Assembly (NCBI RefSeq): GCF_003207795.1
Contig: NZ_NIRT01000001.1
Coordinates: forward strand, 62,001 to 126,000
DNA: 64,000 nucleotides
Reading direction: 5' to 3'
Source of the DNA: Komagataeibacter nataicola
GTDB lineage: Bacteria; Pseudomonadota; Alphaproteobacteria; Acetobacterales; Acetobacteraceae
In this document: positions 1 to 9,321 of the stretch, piece by piece
Numbering within the stretch: position 1 is the first letter of the stretch
Layout of the letters: each line of letters starts with the position of its first letter
Made by a program: the position numbers and the translations under genes
Notes under the pieces: model-generated
What the model was told of the DNA's origin: nothing
The model's input: only the letters and a program-made list of their open reading frames with translations
The model's database searches: none

Positions 1-1157
1 TCCTTCAGGCCCACGAAGGCGGCAATGTCGCCCGCGTGCACTTCAGACAGTTCCTCGCGCTTGTCAGCGTGCATCTGGTAGATGCGGCCGATACGCTCCT
101 TGTGGCCCTTGGTGGTGTTCAGAACCGTATCACCGGTCTTGAGCACGCCACGGTAAACACGCACGAAGGTCAGCGTGCCGTATTTGTCGTTGATGATCTT
201 GAAGGCGAGGCCAGCAAACTTGCCATCGGGGTCAACCGGGACGATCGGCAGCTTGTTCTCGTCAACTTCCTCGTCTTCCGGCGGCGCGATGCGGATGCCT
301 TCCACGTCGTTCGGCGCGGGCAGGAAGTCGATCACGGCGTCAAGCAGGGGCTGCACGCCCTTGTTCTTGAAGGCGGTGCCACACAGCACGGGGCGGAAGT
401 CACCGGCGATGGTGCCCTTCTTGATGCAGCGCTTGAGCGTTGCAACGTCCACGTCGCCCTTGTCGAAGTATTCTTCCATCGCGGCGTCATCAACGGACAG
501 CGCGGTGTCGAGCAGGTTCTGGCGGGCCTCTTCGGCCTTTTCCTTCAGGTCGGCGGGAATTTCCTCGTAGTGGAACTTCGCACCGAGCTCGCCGCCTTCC
601 CATACGATGGCGCGCATTTCGATCAGATCGACCACACCAACGAAGTTTTCTTCAGCACCGATGGGCAGCTGCAGCGGAATCGCCACGATGTCCAGCTTCT
701 CCTTCAGCGTGTCAAACGCGTTGTAGAAGTTGGCGCCCGTGCGGTCGAGCTTGTTGATGAAGATGATGCGCGGCACGTTGTACCGGTCAGCCAGACGCCA
801 GTTGGTCTCGGACTGCGGCTGCACGCCAGCGACGCCTTCGATGATGAAGATCGCGCCATCGAGCACGCGCAGCGAGCGGTTGACTTCGATGTTGAAGTCA
901 ATGTGGCCCGGGGTGTCGATGATGTTGATGCGGTGGCCTTCCCACTCACACGTCACGGCAGCCGAGGTGATCGTGATGCCACGCTCACGCTCCTGCGCCA
1001 TGTAGTCGGTGGTGGTGTTGCCTTCGTGCACCTCACCGATCTTGTGGGACACACCGGTGTAATACAGGATGCGCTCGGTGGTGGTGGTCTTGCCGGCATC
1101 AATGTGCGCGGTAATACCGATATTGCGAATCAGGGACAGATCAGACTTGGCGGACAC
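1..1157 (-). CDS. fusA: elongation factor G, N-terminal part (runs off the window)
   Basis: A translational GTPase that drives ribosome translocation in the cytoplasm. The visible part begins at a GTG codon with an upstream GGAGG at 1165-1169. It contains the P-loop AHIDAGKTT near residue 17, the switch I stretch [10 protein letters not shown], the G3 motif DTPGH and the G4 motif [10 protein letters not shown], followed by the start of domain II. About 385 codons are visible and the rest lies beyond base 1. The G domain departs from the commonest bacterial FusA wording ([14 protein letters not shown] instead of a MDWMEQEQERG-like switch [22 protein letters not shown] near G3). The gene is preceded by rpmB and not by rpsL-rpsG. 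It may therefore be a second EF-G paralogue. That it is an EF-G is secure; which paralogue is not. Confidence 0.93.
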   Translation of the reverse strand, partial: MSAKSDLSLIRNIGITAHIDAGKTTTTERILYYTGVSHKIGEVHEGNTTTDYMAQERERGITITSAAVTCEWEGHRINIIDTPGHIDFNIEVNRSLRVLDGAIFIIEGVAGVQPQSETNWRLADRYNVPRIIFINKLDRTGANFYNAFDTLKEKLDIVAIPLQLPIGAEENFVGVVDLIEMRAIVWEGGELGAKFHYEEIPADLKEKAEEARQNLLDTALSVDDAAMEEYFDKGDVDVATLKRCIKKGTIAGDFRPVLCGTAFKNKGVQPLLDAVIDFLPAPNDVEGIRIAPPEDEEVDENKLPIVPVDPDGKFAGLAFKIINDKYGTLTFVRVYRGVLKTGDTVLNTTKGHKERIGRIYQMHADKREELSEVHAGDIAAFVGLK

Positions 1158-1182
1158 GGGAGAACCTCCACAAGACAACACG

Positions 1183-1213
1183 GGCGCGAAGGGGAACCTT
1201 TCCCTTTCGCGCC
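1183..1213 (-). promoter_or_regulatory. palindrome in the fusA leader
   Basis: GGCGCGAAGGGGAA and TTTCCCTTTCGCGCC face each other with a two-base loop and end about 26 bases upstream of the fusA GTG start. The stem would form in the fusA 5' leader. It has no U tract, so it is either a leader structure or part of a weak termination region after rpmB. The function is inferred only. Confidence 0.45.
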
Positions 1214-1320
1214 TGCCGGAACCGTAAGCTGCTTCCGCCCTCAGTCTCTTTCAACCTGGACGACGCAGACCGGCACAGCGGAACAATGCGCCAGACATCA
1301 GTCAGGCTTTTTGACAGCAC

Positions 1321-1356
1321 CGGGCCGCTTCCCCACAACCGTGAAGAGGCGGCCCG
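1321..1356 (-). terminator. stem-loop just after rpmB
   Basis: CGGGCCGC and GCGGCCCG form an 8-bp GC stem seven bases after the rpmB stop codon. No T run follows on the minus strand, so it is a weak or factor-dependent terminator candidate rather than a classical intrinsic one. Confidence 0.35.
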
Positions 1357-1363
1357 GAATGTG

Positions 1364-1663
1364 TCAGGCCACGGCGGCCTTCTTTTCCTGAACGCGCAGG
1401 ATGCGGCGCTTCACCGTCATGGCTTCCGGCGTCAGCTTGCGGTTCGGGGTGGACAGCAGGAACGAGTCCAGCCCGCCATTGTGCTCGACCGTGCGCAGCC
1501 CGTTGGTGGTCATGCGCAGGGGAACGGCCGTACCGAGAATATCGGACAGCAGCGAGGTTTCCTGCAGGTTGGGCAGGAAGCGGCGGCGGGACTTGTTGTT
1601 GGCGTGGCTGACGTTGTTACCGGTCAGCACGCCCTTGCCTGTGATCTGGCAGCGGCGAGACAT
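1364..1663 (-). CDS. rpmB: 50S ribosomal protein L28
   Basis: A structural protein of the large ribosomal subunit, 99 residues, starting [11 protein letters not shown] and carrying the typical [14 protein letters not shown] stretch near residues 17-30 and the MTVKRR motif near the end. The ATG at 1663 is preceded by GAGGA, and it gives the usual length; the longer upstream extension is not family-like. Four cysteines for zinc are not present, so this is a C-minus form. It lies about 200 bases upstream of fusA on the same strand. Confidence 0.96.
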   Translation of the reverse strand: MSRRCQITGKGVLTGNNVSHANNKSRRRFLPNLQETSLLSDILGTAVPLRMTTNGLRTVEHNGGLDSFLLSTPNRKLTPEAMTVKRRILRVQEKKAAVA

Positions 1664-1796
1664 TTTATCATCCTCGGATATAACTTTGGCCGAGGCATAA
1701 ATGCCCGGCAAGGATCGTCTAGATTAGGCGCGGCTTATCGCCAAACCACCGCCATCCGTCAAGATGCATAAGCATGATTCGGCATATTTTGTATGC

Positions 1797-1827
1797 AAAA
1801 GGGCTGAAACGGCGCCGTTCCAGCCCT
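1797..1827 (-). terminator. intrinsic terminator of the small unknown gene
   Basis: GGGCTGGAACGG and CCGTTTCAGCCC pair around a short CG loop and are followed on the minus strand by TTTT. It sits just downstream of the stop codon at 1845. Confidence 0.8.
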
Positions 1828-1844
1828 TTCATGGCCTTCAGGCC

Positions 1845-2111
1845 TCAGCCAGCACCGCCTTCATGGTCGGGGTGCAGTTCGCCCGCCTGCACGCTGTGCA
1901 GCGCGTTTTCAAGCAGGCCCTGCATGGCCTCGCGCCCCATGGTGCGCGACAGCAGGCCCAGCGAGCCGCCAAGCAGGGCGGAGGCAATGGCCATGGGCGG
2001 CAGGTTCTCGCCCAGCATGTATTCGATGGCCTTGTCCACCACCGCGCCGCAATGGCTCAGTTCGGGGGGGATTCCGTCCCCTTCGGGGGGCGGGTTGGTC
2101 TTGTCCGTCAT
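1845..2111 (-). CDS. small conserved protein of unknown function (88 aa)
   Basis: I do not recognise a named family. The protein begins MTDKTNPPPEGDGIPPE, has a polar proline-rich N-terminus and then a predicted helical part (VDKAIEYMLGENLPPMAIASALLGG) with a glycine/leucine-rich stretch that may be amphipathic. The ATG at 2111 has AAGGAG upstream at good spacing; the longer reading frame to 2306 overlaps the ABC transporter end and lacks plausible content. It lies about 100 bases after the exporter gene and has its own terminator. It may be co-transcribed with the exporter. Confidence 0.7.
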   Translation of the reverse strand: MTDKTNPPPEGDGIPPELSHCGAVVDKAIEYMLGENLPPMAIASALLGGSLGLLSRTMGREAMQGLLENALHSVQAGELHPDHEGGAG

Positions 2112-2211
2112 GTCACGGCTCCTTTTCGCGTTATCCCTGATATGTACCGCCTTGCCGCCCCTGACCAGTGCGGGGCGGGCATGCAGGGGGTCACAAGCCC
2201 GCGCAGGGGCT

Positions 2212-4035
2212 TTATCCCCGCTCGGCATCCTCCTCCGCCTGGGCGGCCCACATGCCGGCATACAGGCCGCCACGCTCGAGCAGGGCGCGATGCGTGCCAC
2301 GCTCAAGGATCTGGCCGTGACCCATCACAAGAATTTCATCCACGTCCACGATGGTGGAGAGCCGGTGGGCGATGATGACCGTGGTGCGGTTGGCCGCCAC
2401 CGCGCGCAGGGCGGTCTGGATTTCGTGCTCGGTGCCGGTGTCGAGCGCGCTTGTCGCCTCATCGAGCAGCAGCACGCGCGGGTTCTTGAGAATGGTGCGG
2501 GCAATGGCCACGCGCTGCTTCTCGCCACCCGAGAGCTTGAGCCCCCGCTCGCCCACCCTCGTGGCGTAGCCTTCAGGCAGGCTCATGATGAAATCATGGA
2601 TGCAGGCCAGTCGCGCCGCCTGCTCCACCTCCGCCTGCGTGGCGCCAAGGCGGCCATAGGCGATGTTGTAGCCGATGGTGTCGTTGAACAGGATGGTATC
2701 CTGCGGCACCACACCAATGGCCCCGCGCAGGGCGGCCTGGGTGTAGTCGCGGATGTCATGCCCGTCGACCATGATGCGGCCCGCCGTCACGTCATAGAAG
2801 CGGAACAGCAGGCGGCTGATGGTGGACTTGCCCGCCCCCGTCGGCCCCACGATGGCCACCCGGTGGCCTGCGGGCACATGGAAGCTGATGCCGCGCAGGA
2901 TCTCGCGGTCGGGGTGGTAGCTGAAATGCACGTCCTCGAAGCGGATATCGGCGGCGGGCGCTTCATCAAGTCGCGCGGGCAGACCCAGGGCGCGGGCGGA
3001 ATCGGTAATGTCGGCGCGTTCATCCATCAGGCCGAACATGTGCTCAAGGTCGACGAGTGAATTGCGCAGCGAGGAATACACGCTGCCCAGAAAGTTGAGC
3101 GGCAGGTAAAGCTGCATGAGGTAGGTGTTGACCAGCACGAAGTGCCCCACCGTCATGCCGCCTGCCTCCACATCGCGCCCGGCCATGAGCATGACCGCGA
3201 TCAGGGCCACGGCAATGATCGCCGCCTGCCCGAAATTGAGTCCGTTGAGCGAGATCTGGGTGCGGATGGCCGCATGCTCGTAGCGGCGCTGGGCATCCTC
3301 GTAGCGCTGGCGCTCATGCTCCTCGTTGCCGAAATATTTTACGGTTTCGTAGTTGAGCAGGCTGTCGAGCGCCTTCCAGCTGGCCTCGCTGTTGATCTCG
3401 TTCATCTGGCGGCGCAGCCCGATGCGCCATGAGGTGAACTTGATGGTGAAGACCACATACGCCGCCACAGCCGCCAGCATCACCACCGCATAGCGCCAGT
3501 CGAACAGATGCCAGATCACGATGATGACCATCAGCGCCTCGATCAGCGTGGGCACCACGTTGAACACGCCCACGCGCAGCAGCGTCTCGATGGCTTCCGT
3601 GCCGCGCGCGATCGCCCGCGTCACCCCGCCGGACTGGCGGTTGAGGTGAAAGCGCAGCGAAAGCTGGTGCATGTGCGTAAAGCTCTGCATGGCCGCAATC
3701 CGGCTGATGCGGTAGCGCAGCGGGGCGAACAGGGCATCACGCAATTCGCCCAGGCCCGCCGCCGCCATGCGCAGCAGGCCATAGCCCACAATCAGCACGA
3801 GCGGCATCATGGCAACGCCGCCCGCATGGGGCTGGAGCGCATCGATTACGCGGCTATAGGCATAGGGCACGCCAATGGTGGCCACCTTGGCCGCGACAAG
3901 CAGCAGGCACACCCCCACCACGCGCAGGCGGGTGCGCAGGTCATGGCGGGGCCACAGATAGGGTAACAGGCCGCGCAGGGTGGCGGCGGCGGAGCGCTCG
4001 GGCCTATCGGGCCGGGCAGTAGGGGAAACAGCCAT
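2212..4035 (-). CDS. Atm1/HMT1-type ABC exporter (fused permease and ATPase)
   Basis: A half-transporter of 607 residues: a six-helix type I exporter membrane domain (about residues 30-330) and a C-terminal nucleotide-binding domain. NYETVKYFGNEEHE near residue 228 is the Atm1 family signature. The ATPase has Walker A GPTGAGKST near 397, LSGGEKQRVAIART near 501, Walker B VLLLDEATSALD near 521 and the H-loop IIAHRLSTI. Atm1 relatives export glutathione-linked sulfur or metal species across the inner membrane; the substrate here is inferred. The ATG at 4035 gives MAVSPTARP; an in-frame upstream start at 4107 is possible but adds an unlikely extension. The ribosome binding site is weak. Confidence 0.9.
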   Translation of the reverse strand: MAVSPTARPDRPERSAAATLRGLLPYLWPRHDLRTRLRVVGVCLLLVAAKVATIGVPYAYSRVIDALQPHAGGVAMMPLVLIVGYGLLRMAAAGLGELRDALFAPLRYRISRIAAMQSFTHMHQLSLRFHLNRQSGGVTRAIARGTEAIETLLRVGVFNVVPTLIEALMVIIVIWHLFDWRYAVVMLAAVAAYVVFTIKFTSWRIGLRRQMNEINSEASWKALDSLLNYETVKYFGNEEHERQRYEDAQRRYEHAAIRTQISLNGLNFGQAAIIAVALIAVMLMAGRDVEAGGMTVGHFVLVNTYLMQLYLPLNFLGSVYSSLRNSLVDLEHMFGLMDERADITDSARALGLPARLDEAPAADIRFEDVHFSYHPDREILRGISFHVPAGHRVAIVGPTGAGKSTISRLLFRFYDVTAGRIMVDGHDIRDYTQAALRGAIGVVPQDTILFNDTIGYNIAYGRLGATQAEVEQAARLACIHDFIMSLPEGYATRVGERGLKLSGGEKQRVAIARTILKNPRVLLLDEATSALDTGTEHEIQTALRAVAANRTTVIIAHRLSTIVDVDEILVMGHGQILERGTHRALLERGGLYAGMWAAQAEEDAERG

Positions 4036-4164
4036 AGCCACCGCATGTGGCACACGTCGCCTGTTTTGCAACCCATATTCCCATATGCTGGTGGCACAGG
4101 CTGGCATTGTCAGGCTGGGGGGCAGCCGTTATGCCACCCTCAACCCGAAGGACAGGGATGAAAC

Positions 4165-5016
4165 ATGTCACGCAGCCTTGAAGGTTTCTTTCGTCATATC
4201 GCCGCCTGCAACACGGCGGTGCTGCCCGGCGGGCGGCTGGAGTTCCGGCTGGGGCACGCCCCCGCGGGCTGGGTGCAGCCCGCCCTGCTGCCGGTGCTGC
4301 TCGAACACGGCATGACCCATGCGGGCAATACCGTAACCCTTGCCGACCCCGCACGGCTCGAAGCCATTGGCGAGGCCATGGCGCAGGCAGGCGTGTACCG
4401 CTCGCACCATGAACTGTTCGATGTGTGGACCGACATGGCCAAGCCCCCCGTGGCCCGCATCGACCGTGGCGCGCTGCCGCTGTTTGGCCTGATGGCGGCG
4501 GGCGTGCACCTCAACGGGCTGGTCAGGCTGCCCCACGGCCTGCATCTGTGGATCGCGCGGCGCTCCATGACCAAGCGGCTCGACCCCGGCAAGCTCGACC
4601 ACCTGGTGGCGGGCGGCATACCGGCAGGCCATACGGCAGCCGAAGCCCTGTTCAAGGAAGCGGCGGAGGAGGCCAGCCTGCCCGCAGATCTGGTGCAGCG
4701 TGCGCGCCCCACCGCCGATATCCGCTACGCGCTCGACCGCCCCGAAGGGCTGCGGCGCGACGTGCTGCACTGCTTCGAGCTGGAACTGCCGCCCGACTTC
4801 GTGCCTGCCCCCGCCGATGGGGAAGTGGAGGAATTCCGCCTGATCCCGATCGAGGAGGCCTATACGCTGGTGCGTGACACGGATGCGTTCAAGTTCAACG
4901 TCAACCTCGTGCTGATCGACCTGTTCCTGCGCACGGGGCTGATTGATGCCGCCAGCCCTGAAGGCCAGCGCCTGCGCGAAGGCCTGACCGGCTGGCACGC
5001 CCCCCGCTCCGCCTGA
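4165..5016 (+). CDS. Nudix hydrolase with N-terminal DUF4743 domain
   Basis: A 283-residue cytosolic hydrolase of the Tnr3/YJR142W and plant Nudix20/24 type, a group that includes enzymes cleaving damaged forms of thiamine diphosphate. Residues 1-115 match the DUF4743 layout; the Nudix box lies at about 150-172 (GGIPAG...ALFKEAAEEASL), with the catalytic EAAEEA kept, K in place of the usual R and S in place of the late G, as is common in this subfamily. Start ATG at 4165 follows an AGGGATGAAAC region. It is divergent from the ABC exporter and 26 bases upstream of the oligopeptidase B gene, so the two are probably co-transcribed. The substrate is not shown by the sequence. Confidence 0.85.
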   Translation: MSRSLEGFFRHIAACNTAVLPGGRLEFRLGHAPAGWVQPALLPVLLEHGMTHAGNTVTLADPARLEAIGEAMAQAGVYRSHHELFDVWTDMAKPPVARIDRGALPLFGLMAAGVHLNGLVRLPHGLHLWIARRSMTKRLDPGKLDHLVAGGIPAGHTAAEALFKEAAEEASLPADLVQRARPTADIRYALDRPEGLRRDVLHCFELELPPDFVPAPADGEVEEFRLIPIEEAYTLVRDTDAFKFNVNLVLIDLFLRTGLIDAASPEGQRLREGLTGWHAPRSA

Positions 5017-5042
5017 ACCCCCTGCGACCTTAGGACCATGCA

Positions 5043-7127
5043 ATGACCACGCCCCCCATTGCCCGCCAGATTCCCCACGCCATCACGCAGCTTGGCCGCA
5101 CCCGGCACGATGAATATGCGTGGATGAAGGACGATAACTGGCAGGAGGTGCTGCGCGACCCTTCCCTCCTGCGCGCCGACATTGCCGATCACCTGCGGGC
5201 GGAAAACGCCTATACGCAGTCTGTCCTGTCCGGCACGGAAGCGCTGCAGGAACATCTCGTGGCCGAGATGAAGGGCCGCATGCAGGCGGATGACACCTAC
5301 CCCCCCGCCCCGCACGGCCCCTATTGCTACCAGACCAGCTACACGGCGGGCGCGCAGTACCCGGTCTATAAACGCTACCTCACCGCCTCCCCCGCTGCCG
5401 AGGAAGTGCTGCTGGATGTGAATGAAGCGGCAGGAGGGCATGAATATTACGCCGTCGCTGCTGCCGCCCACAGCCCCGACCACACCCTGTTCGCCCATGC
5501 GGAGGACACGCAGGGCTCGGAAATCTACCGCATCCGCATCCGCAGGCTGAGCGGTGAGGCCACACCCCTGCCCCCGGTCGAGAACTGTAGCGGGGCGTTC
5601 GTCTTTTCGCCCGACAGCGCGTTCCTGTTCTGGGTCTGGCGCGACAGCCATGGCCGCCCGGCCCGCGTCTATCGCCGCCGCATTGGCGAGGACCACGACA
5701 CGCTGGTGTATGAAGAAGCCGATCCTGGCTTTTTCGTCGGCGTGGAGACCACGCGCTCGGGCGGGTGGATCATCATCTCCAGCGGCAATCATGATACCTC
5801 CGAGTCCTGGCTCATCCCCGGCCATGACCCGCAGGCCGCTCCCCGCTGCGCAAGCCCGCGTGAAACGGGCCTCATTTACGGGCTGTACCATCAGGGCACG
5901 GATTTCATCATCCTGACCAATGCCGATGGCGCGTATGACTTCAAGCTCATGACCACGCCTGACGCCACACCCGCGCGCGCCAGCTGGCGCGACCTCGTGG
6001 TCCATGAACCGGGCCGCTACATCACGGACTGCATGGTCTGGTCGGGCCACCTGGCCTGGCGCGAGCGGCGCGACGCCAACACGCGAATCATCATCCGCAG
6101 CGTGGACGGGGCGACAGAAGCCCTCGAACCCGATGAAGCCGCCTATGACCTGACGCTGGTGGGCGGATACGAATACGACACCACCGAACTGCGCTACATC
6201 TACCAGTCCCCCACCACCCCGCGCGCGTGGCATGCGCGTGACATGGTGAGCGGGGCCGAGACCCTGCTCAAGCAGCAGGAAGTGCCCTCGGGCCACGACC
6301 CGGCGCAGTACCGCTGCTGGCGGCTCATGGCCCACGCCCCTGATGGCGAGCAGGTGCCGGTTACGGTGCTGGGCCGCCACGACACGCCCATTGATGGTTC
6401 GGCTCCGCTGCTGCTCTATGGCTACGGCGCCTATGGCCACGCCATCGACCCGGTCTTTTCCACCCGCACGCTCAGCCTTGTCGATCGGGGCTGGTTCTAC
6501 GCCATCGCCCATGTGCGCGGCGGCTCGGAAAAAGGCTGGAACTGGTTCCTTGGCGGACGCGGGCGCAACAAGCCCAACACGTTCAGTGATTTCATCGCCT
6601 GTGCCGAAACCCTCGTGGCCGAAGGCTTTGGGGCCACGGGCCGCATCGTGGCCGATGGACGTTCCGCTGGCGGAATGGTAATGGGAGCCATCGCCAACAT
6701 GCGGCCCGACCTGTTTGCGGGCATCGTGGCCGTGGTGCCGTTTGTAGATGAACTCAACACCATGTCCGACGCATCCCTGCCACTGACACCGCCGGAATGG
6801 CCCGAATGGGGCAACCCTCTGGAAGATGCCCGGGCCTATGACCTGATCGCCAGCTACGCCGCCTATGAGCAGGTCGCCCCCCGCGCCTACCCCGCCATAC
6901 TGGCCATGGGCGGCCTGACCGACCCGCGCGTGACCTACTGGGAGCCCGCCAAATGGGTCGCCCGCCTGCGCGCGCATAACCGCTCGGCCCGGCCCGTCAT
7001 GCTGCGCACCAACATGGAGGCCGGGCATAGGGGGGCCACGGGGCGCTTTGACTCCCTCAAGGAAGCGGCCCTGATCCATACCTTCGCCCTGTGGGCGATT
7101 GAAACCGCGCCTGCCACGCAGGATTAA
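5043..7127 (+). CDS. ptrB: oligopeptidase B (S9A prolyl oligopeptidase family)
   Basis: A 694-residue serine peptidase that cuts short peptides after basic residues in the cytoplasm. The N-terminal half is the beta-propeller that limits substrate size; the C-terminal alpha/beta-hydrolase holds the triad Ser541 (GRSAGGMVMG), Asp627 (GGLTDPRVTYWEP) and His662 (EAGHRGATGRFD). No signal peptide is visible. Start ATG 5043 follows AGGACC; an overlapping out-of-frame ATG at 5038 is not used. Its length is close to the family norm of about 700. Confidence 0.95.
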   Translation: MTTPPIARQIPHAITQLGRTRHDEYAWMKDDNWQEVLRDPSLLRADIADHLRAENAYTQSVLSGTEALQEHLVAEMKGRMQADDTYPPAPHGPYCYQTSYTAGAQYPVYKRYLTASPAAEEVLLDVNEAAGGHEYYAVAAAAHSPDHTLFAHAEDTQGSEIYRIRIRRLSGEATPLPPVENCSGAFVFSPDSAFLFWVWRDSHGRPARVYRRRIGEDHDTLVYEEADPGFFVGVETTRSGGWIIISSGNHDTSESWLIPGHDPQAAPRCASPRETGLIYGLYHQGTDFIILTNADGAYDFKLMTTPDATPARASWRDLVVHEPGRYITDCMVWSGHLAWRERRDANTRIIIRSVDGATEALEPDEAAYDLTLVGGYEYDTTELRYIYQSPTTPRAWHARDMVSGAETLLKQQEVPSGHDPAQYRCWRLMAHAPDGEQVPVTVLGRHDTPIDGSAPLLLYGYGAYGHAIDPVFSTRTLSLVDRGWFYAIAHVRGGSEKGWNWFLGGRGRNKPNTFSDFIACAETLVAEGFGATGRIVADGRSAGGMVMGAIANMRPDLFAGIVAVVPFVDELNTMSDASLPLTPPEWPEWGNPLEDARAYDLIASYAAYEQVAPRAYPAILAMGGLTDPRVTYWEPAKWVARLRAHNRSARPVMLRTNMEAGHRGATGRFDSLKEAALIHTFALWAIETAPATQD

Positions 7128-7201
7128 TGTCTTTCCGCACACGGGCGCGTTAGCATAAGTAGCGCCATACAGCAGAGCCAGCATATCCCAGAGGAATGAG
7201 A

Positions 7202-8347
7202 ATGACGGATCCCCACAACGCGGATCAGGACGGCTTTCCCGCCCCCATGACGGGGCGTGAGGTCGATCCCTCCACGATGCGAACCTTCCGGTCATTCCGC
7301 GAGACCCAGCGCGCGCAACGCATCGCCCGCGCGGTGCTGGCGCTGTTTTTCGTGCTGCTGGGGCTTTATACGGTGCGCGGCTTCCTGCCCTCGCTGATAT
7401 GGGGCTGCGTGTTCGCCATCGCCTCCTGGCCGCTTTACGCGCGCGCGCGGCGGCGATGGAACGGGCGGGCACATAAAACGCTGCTGCCGCTGCTGTTTAC
7501 GCTGGCCATCGCCTTCATCTTCATCGGGCCGCTGGCACTGTTCGGGCTGGAGGCGGGGCGCGAAGCGGAAAGCGTGCTGCGCTTCCTCAACGAAGCACGC
7601 CATTCCGGCATTCCCGTGCCGGGATGGATCAGCAACCTGCCCTATGGGCAGCAGGCGATCACCGCCCTGTGGAACGAGCACCTGAAGAACCCGGCAGATG
7701 TTTCCACCCTGCTCGGCTCGATGAATATCGGGCAGAGCGTCAAGGTCACGCAGCAGCTTGGTTCGCAGGTGCTGCACCGGGTGCTGCTGTTCACCTTTGC
7801 CATCCTCACGCTGTTTTTCGTGCTCAAAGATGGCGATTCCGTCATCCGCCAGTCGCTCAACGTCTCGCGCCGCGCCTTTGGCAAGCGGGGCGAGCGGATC
7901 GCGTTGCAGATAATCGCTTCGGTGCATGGCTCGGTATCGGGGCTGGTGCTCGTCGGCATTGGCGAAGGCATGCTGATGGCCGTGGCCTATCTGGTCGCGG
8001 GCGCGCCGCATCCCTTCCTGTTCGGGGTGGTGACGGCCATCGCCGCGATGATTCCGTTCTGCGCGTTCATCGCCATCAGCGCCGTTGCCCTCACGCTGCT
8101 CATCAAGACCGGCGCCCTGTTTGGCGCCATGGCCATCATCCTGCTGGGCATGGCCGTGATCTTCCTGGCGGACCACCTCGTGCGCCCGGCCCTGATTGGC
8201 GGCTCGACGCAACTGCCCTTCCTGTGGGTGCTGGCGGGCATACTGGGTGGGGCGGAAAGCTGGAGCCTGCTGGGGCTGTTCATGGGGCCTGCCATCATGG
8301 CGGTGCTGCACATGCTATGGCTGAACTGGAGCCGGGCCCGCTACTGA
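7202..8347 (+). CDS. AI-2E family (PerM/UPF0118) membrane permease
   Basis: An inner-membrane protein of 381 residues with about seven to eight hydrophobic segments: two near residues 37-80, one near 98-118, one near 200, and a cluster at 235-375. The spacing and the long polar loop between helices 3 and 4 are those of AI-2E/PerM transporters; substrates in this family range from autoinducer-2 to ions and are not predictable. GAGGA sits directly against the ATG at 7196 but six bases before the ATG at 7202, so the second start is chosen. It ends an apparent three-gene plus-strand run with the Nudix and ptrB genes. Confidence 0.88.
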   Translation: MTDPHNADQDGFPAPMTGREVDPSTMRTFRSFRETQRAQRIARAVLALFFVLLGLYTVRGFLPSLIWGCVFAIASWPLYARARRRWNGRAHKTLLPLLFTLAIAFIFIGPLALFGLEAGREAESVLRFLNEARHSGIPVPGWISNLPYGQQAITALWNEHLKNPADVSTLLGSMNIGQSVKVTQQLGSQVLHRVLLFTFAILTLFFVLKDGDSVIRQSLNVSRRAFGKRGERIALQIIASVHGSVSGLVLVGIGEGMLMAVAYLVAGAPHPFLFGVVTAIAAMIPFCAFIAISAVALTLLIKTGALFGAMAIILLGMAVIFLADHLVRPALIGGSTQLPFLWVLAGILGGAESWSLLGLFMGPAIMAVLHMLWLNWSRARY

Positions 8348-8372
8348 CACGGGACAGGCTGGCGCCAGATAC

Positions 8373-8399
8373 AAAAAAAGCACCCTTTTCAGGATGCTT
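8373..8399 (-). terminator. terminator downstream of tRNA-Pro
   Basis: AAGCATCC and GGGTGCTT pair and are followed on the minus strand by a run of seven T. It ends the tRNA transcript and, because the other side is also partly T-rich, may also stop the AI-2E gene that converges on it. Confidence 0.75.
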
Positions 8400-8433
8400 T
8401 GCTTGCTTGGCATTCTTATCGCAGACAGGGATA

Positions 8434-8507
8434 TCGGGCAGGCGGGATTCGAACCCACGACCCCCAGTCCCCCAGACTGATGCGCTACCAGGCTGCGCTA
8501 CTGCCCG
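8434..8507 (-). tRNA. tRNA-Pro (anticodon GGG)
   Basis: The minus strand folds into a full cloverleaf: acceptor CGGGCAG/CTGCCCG, a D arm with GCGC stems around AGCCTGGTA, an anticodon stem TCAGT/ACTGG with loop CTGGGGG giving GGG, a five-base variable region, and a T arm with TTCGAAT. The discriminator is A and the CCA end is not encoded. Confidence 0.96.
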
Positions 8508-8592
8508 CCTGTCTGCGATGCGCAGGGTGTAGCAGCCGATAGGGGGGACTGCAACCCATGTAATGAACCAAAACGAAAAAAAATGCCCCGGA

Positions 8593-9321
8593 TCAGACCG
8601 GCACCATCTGCCGCAGGGCCTGCAGCTCAACAAGCACACCGCGCAGGCTGTCGCGCAGCACCGTATTTTCCGCCTGCAGGCGCTCAACCTCGATCATGAC
8701 AATCTGCTCAAGCGGCGGCTGCTCCGGCTCGTCAGCGGGCTCCTGCGCCGCCGTCTCCACCAAGTCTTCATTCGCCGGGGCAACATCCGCCCCGGTTGCG
8801 GCGGCTTCCACCGGCGCGGGCGCTTCAGCTTCAGGCACGGGCGGGGCCTCCGCGGGGGGCGCTTCGCAGGCCACCACGGTTTCCACCACTTCCTCGATCA
8901 CCGTCACCTGTATCCCGGCCGTTGCAGCCTCGGTAGCGGGCTCTGCTTCGAGCGGTGCATCCTGCGTCACAGGAGCCTGTGCCATGGGGGCCTGCGCCAC
9001 GGGTGATTCGGCGGGTGGGGTTACGACCTCACCTTCGGATTCGGGTGCGGCAAGGGTCTCCCGCGCCAGTTCGGCCTGCGCCTGCGCCACCGACAGCTTG
9101 CGCACATAAAGCAGGTCGGCAATCTCGCGCAGCACGGTTATGTCCTGCGGGCGGTAATAGCGCCGCCCCACCGGCCCGCGCAGCGGCTGCAACTGCGGAA
9201 AGCTCGCCTCCCACATGCGCATGACATGCTGCGCAAGGCCCAGCTCGCGCGCGACCTCATAGATCGGCAGGCAGTCCGTGCCTGGCTCGATCGTGCCGCC
9301 AGGAAAGTGCTCCGTGGTCAT
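8593..9321 (-). CDS. MerR-family transcriptional regulator with long acidic tail
   Basis: 242 residues. The N-terminal part (about 15-85) is a MerR winged-helix: [24 protein letters not shown]...GRRYYRPQD...[16 protein letters not shown]. It is followed by an unusually long proline, alanine and glutamate-rich low-complexity segment (about 90-210) and a short C-terminal helix ([14 protein letters not shown]...). There is no metal-binding cysteine set, so the effector is unknown. Its ATG overlaps the ihfA stop by four bases. In many alphaproteobacteria this merR follows ihfA directly, so the pair is an old arrangement. Confidence 0.9.
   Translation of the reverse strand: MTTEHFPGGTIEPGTDCLPIYEVARELGLAQHVMRMWEASFPQLQPLRGPVGRRYYRPQDITVLREIADLLYVRKLSVAQAQAELARETLAAPESEGEVVTPPAESPVAQAPMAQAPVTQDAPLEAEPATEAATAGIQVTVIEEVVETVVACEAPPAEAPPVPEAEAPAPVEAAATGADVAPANEDLVETAAQEPADEPEQPPLEQIVMIEVERLQAENTVLRDSLRGVLVELQALRQMVPV

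Noticed and set aside
36-1391. A 451-codon plus-strand frame across the EF-G gene
   Set aside because: It is antisense to EF-G, whose frame shows all GTPase motifs; the product is low in recognisable content and typical of GC-rich antisense frames.
4860-7472. An 870-codon minus-strand frame
   Set aside because: It runs antisense across the whole of oligopeptidase B, which has an intact Ser-Asp-His triad; the antisense product has no domain.
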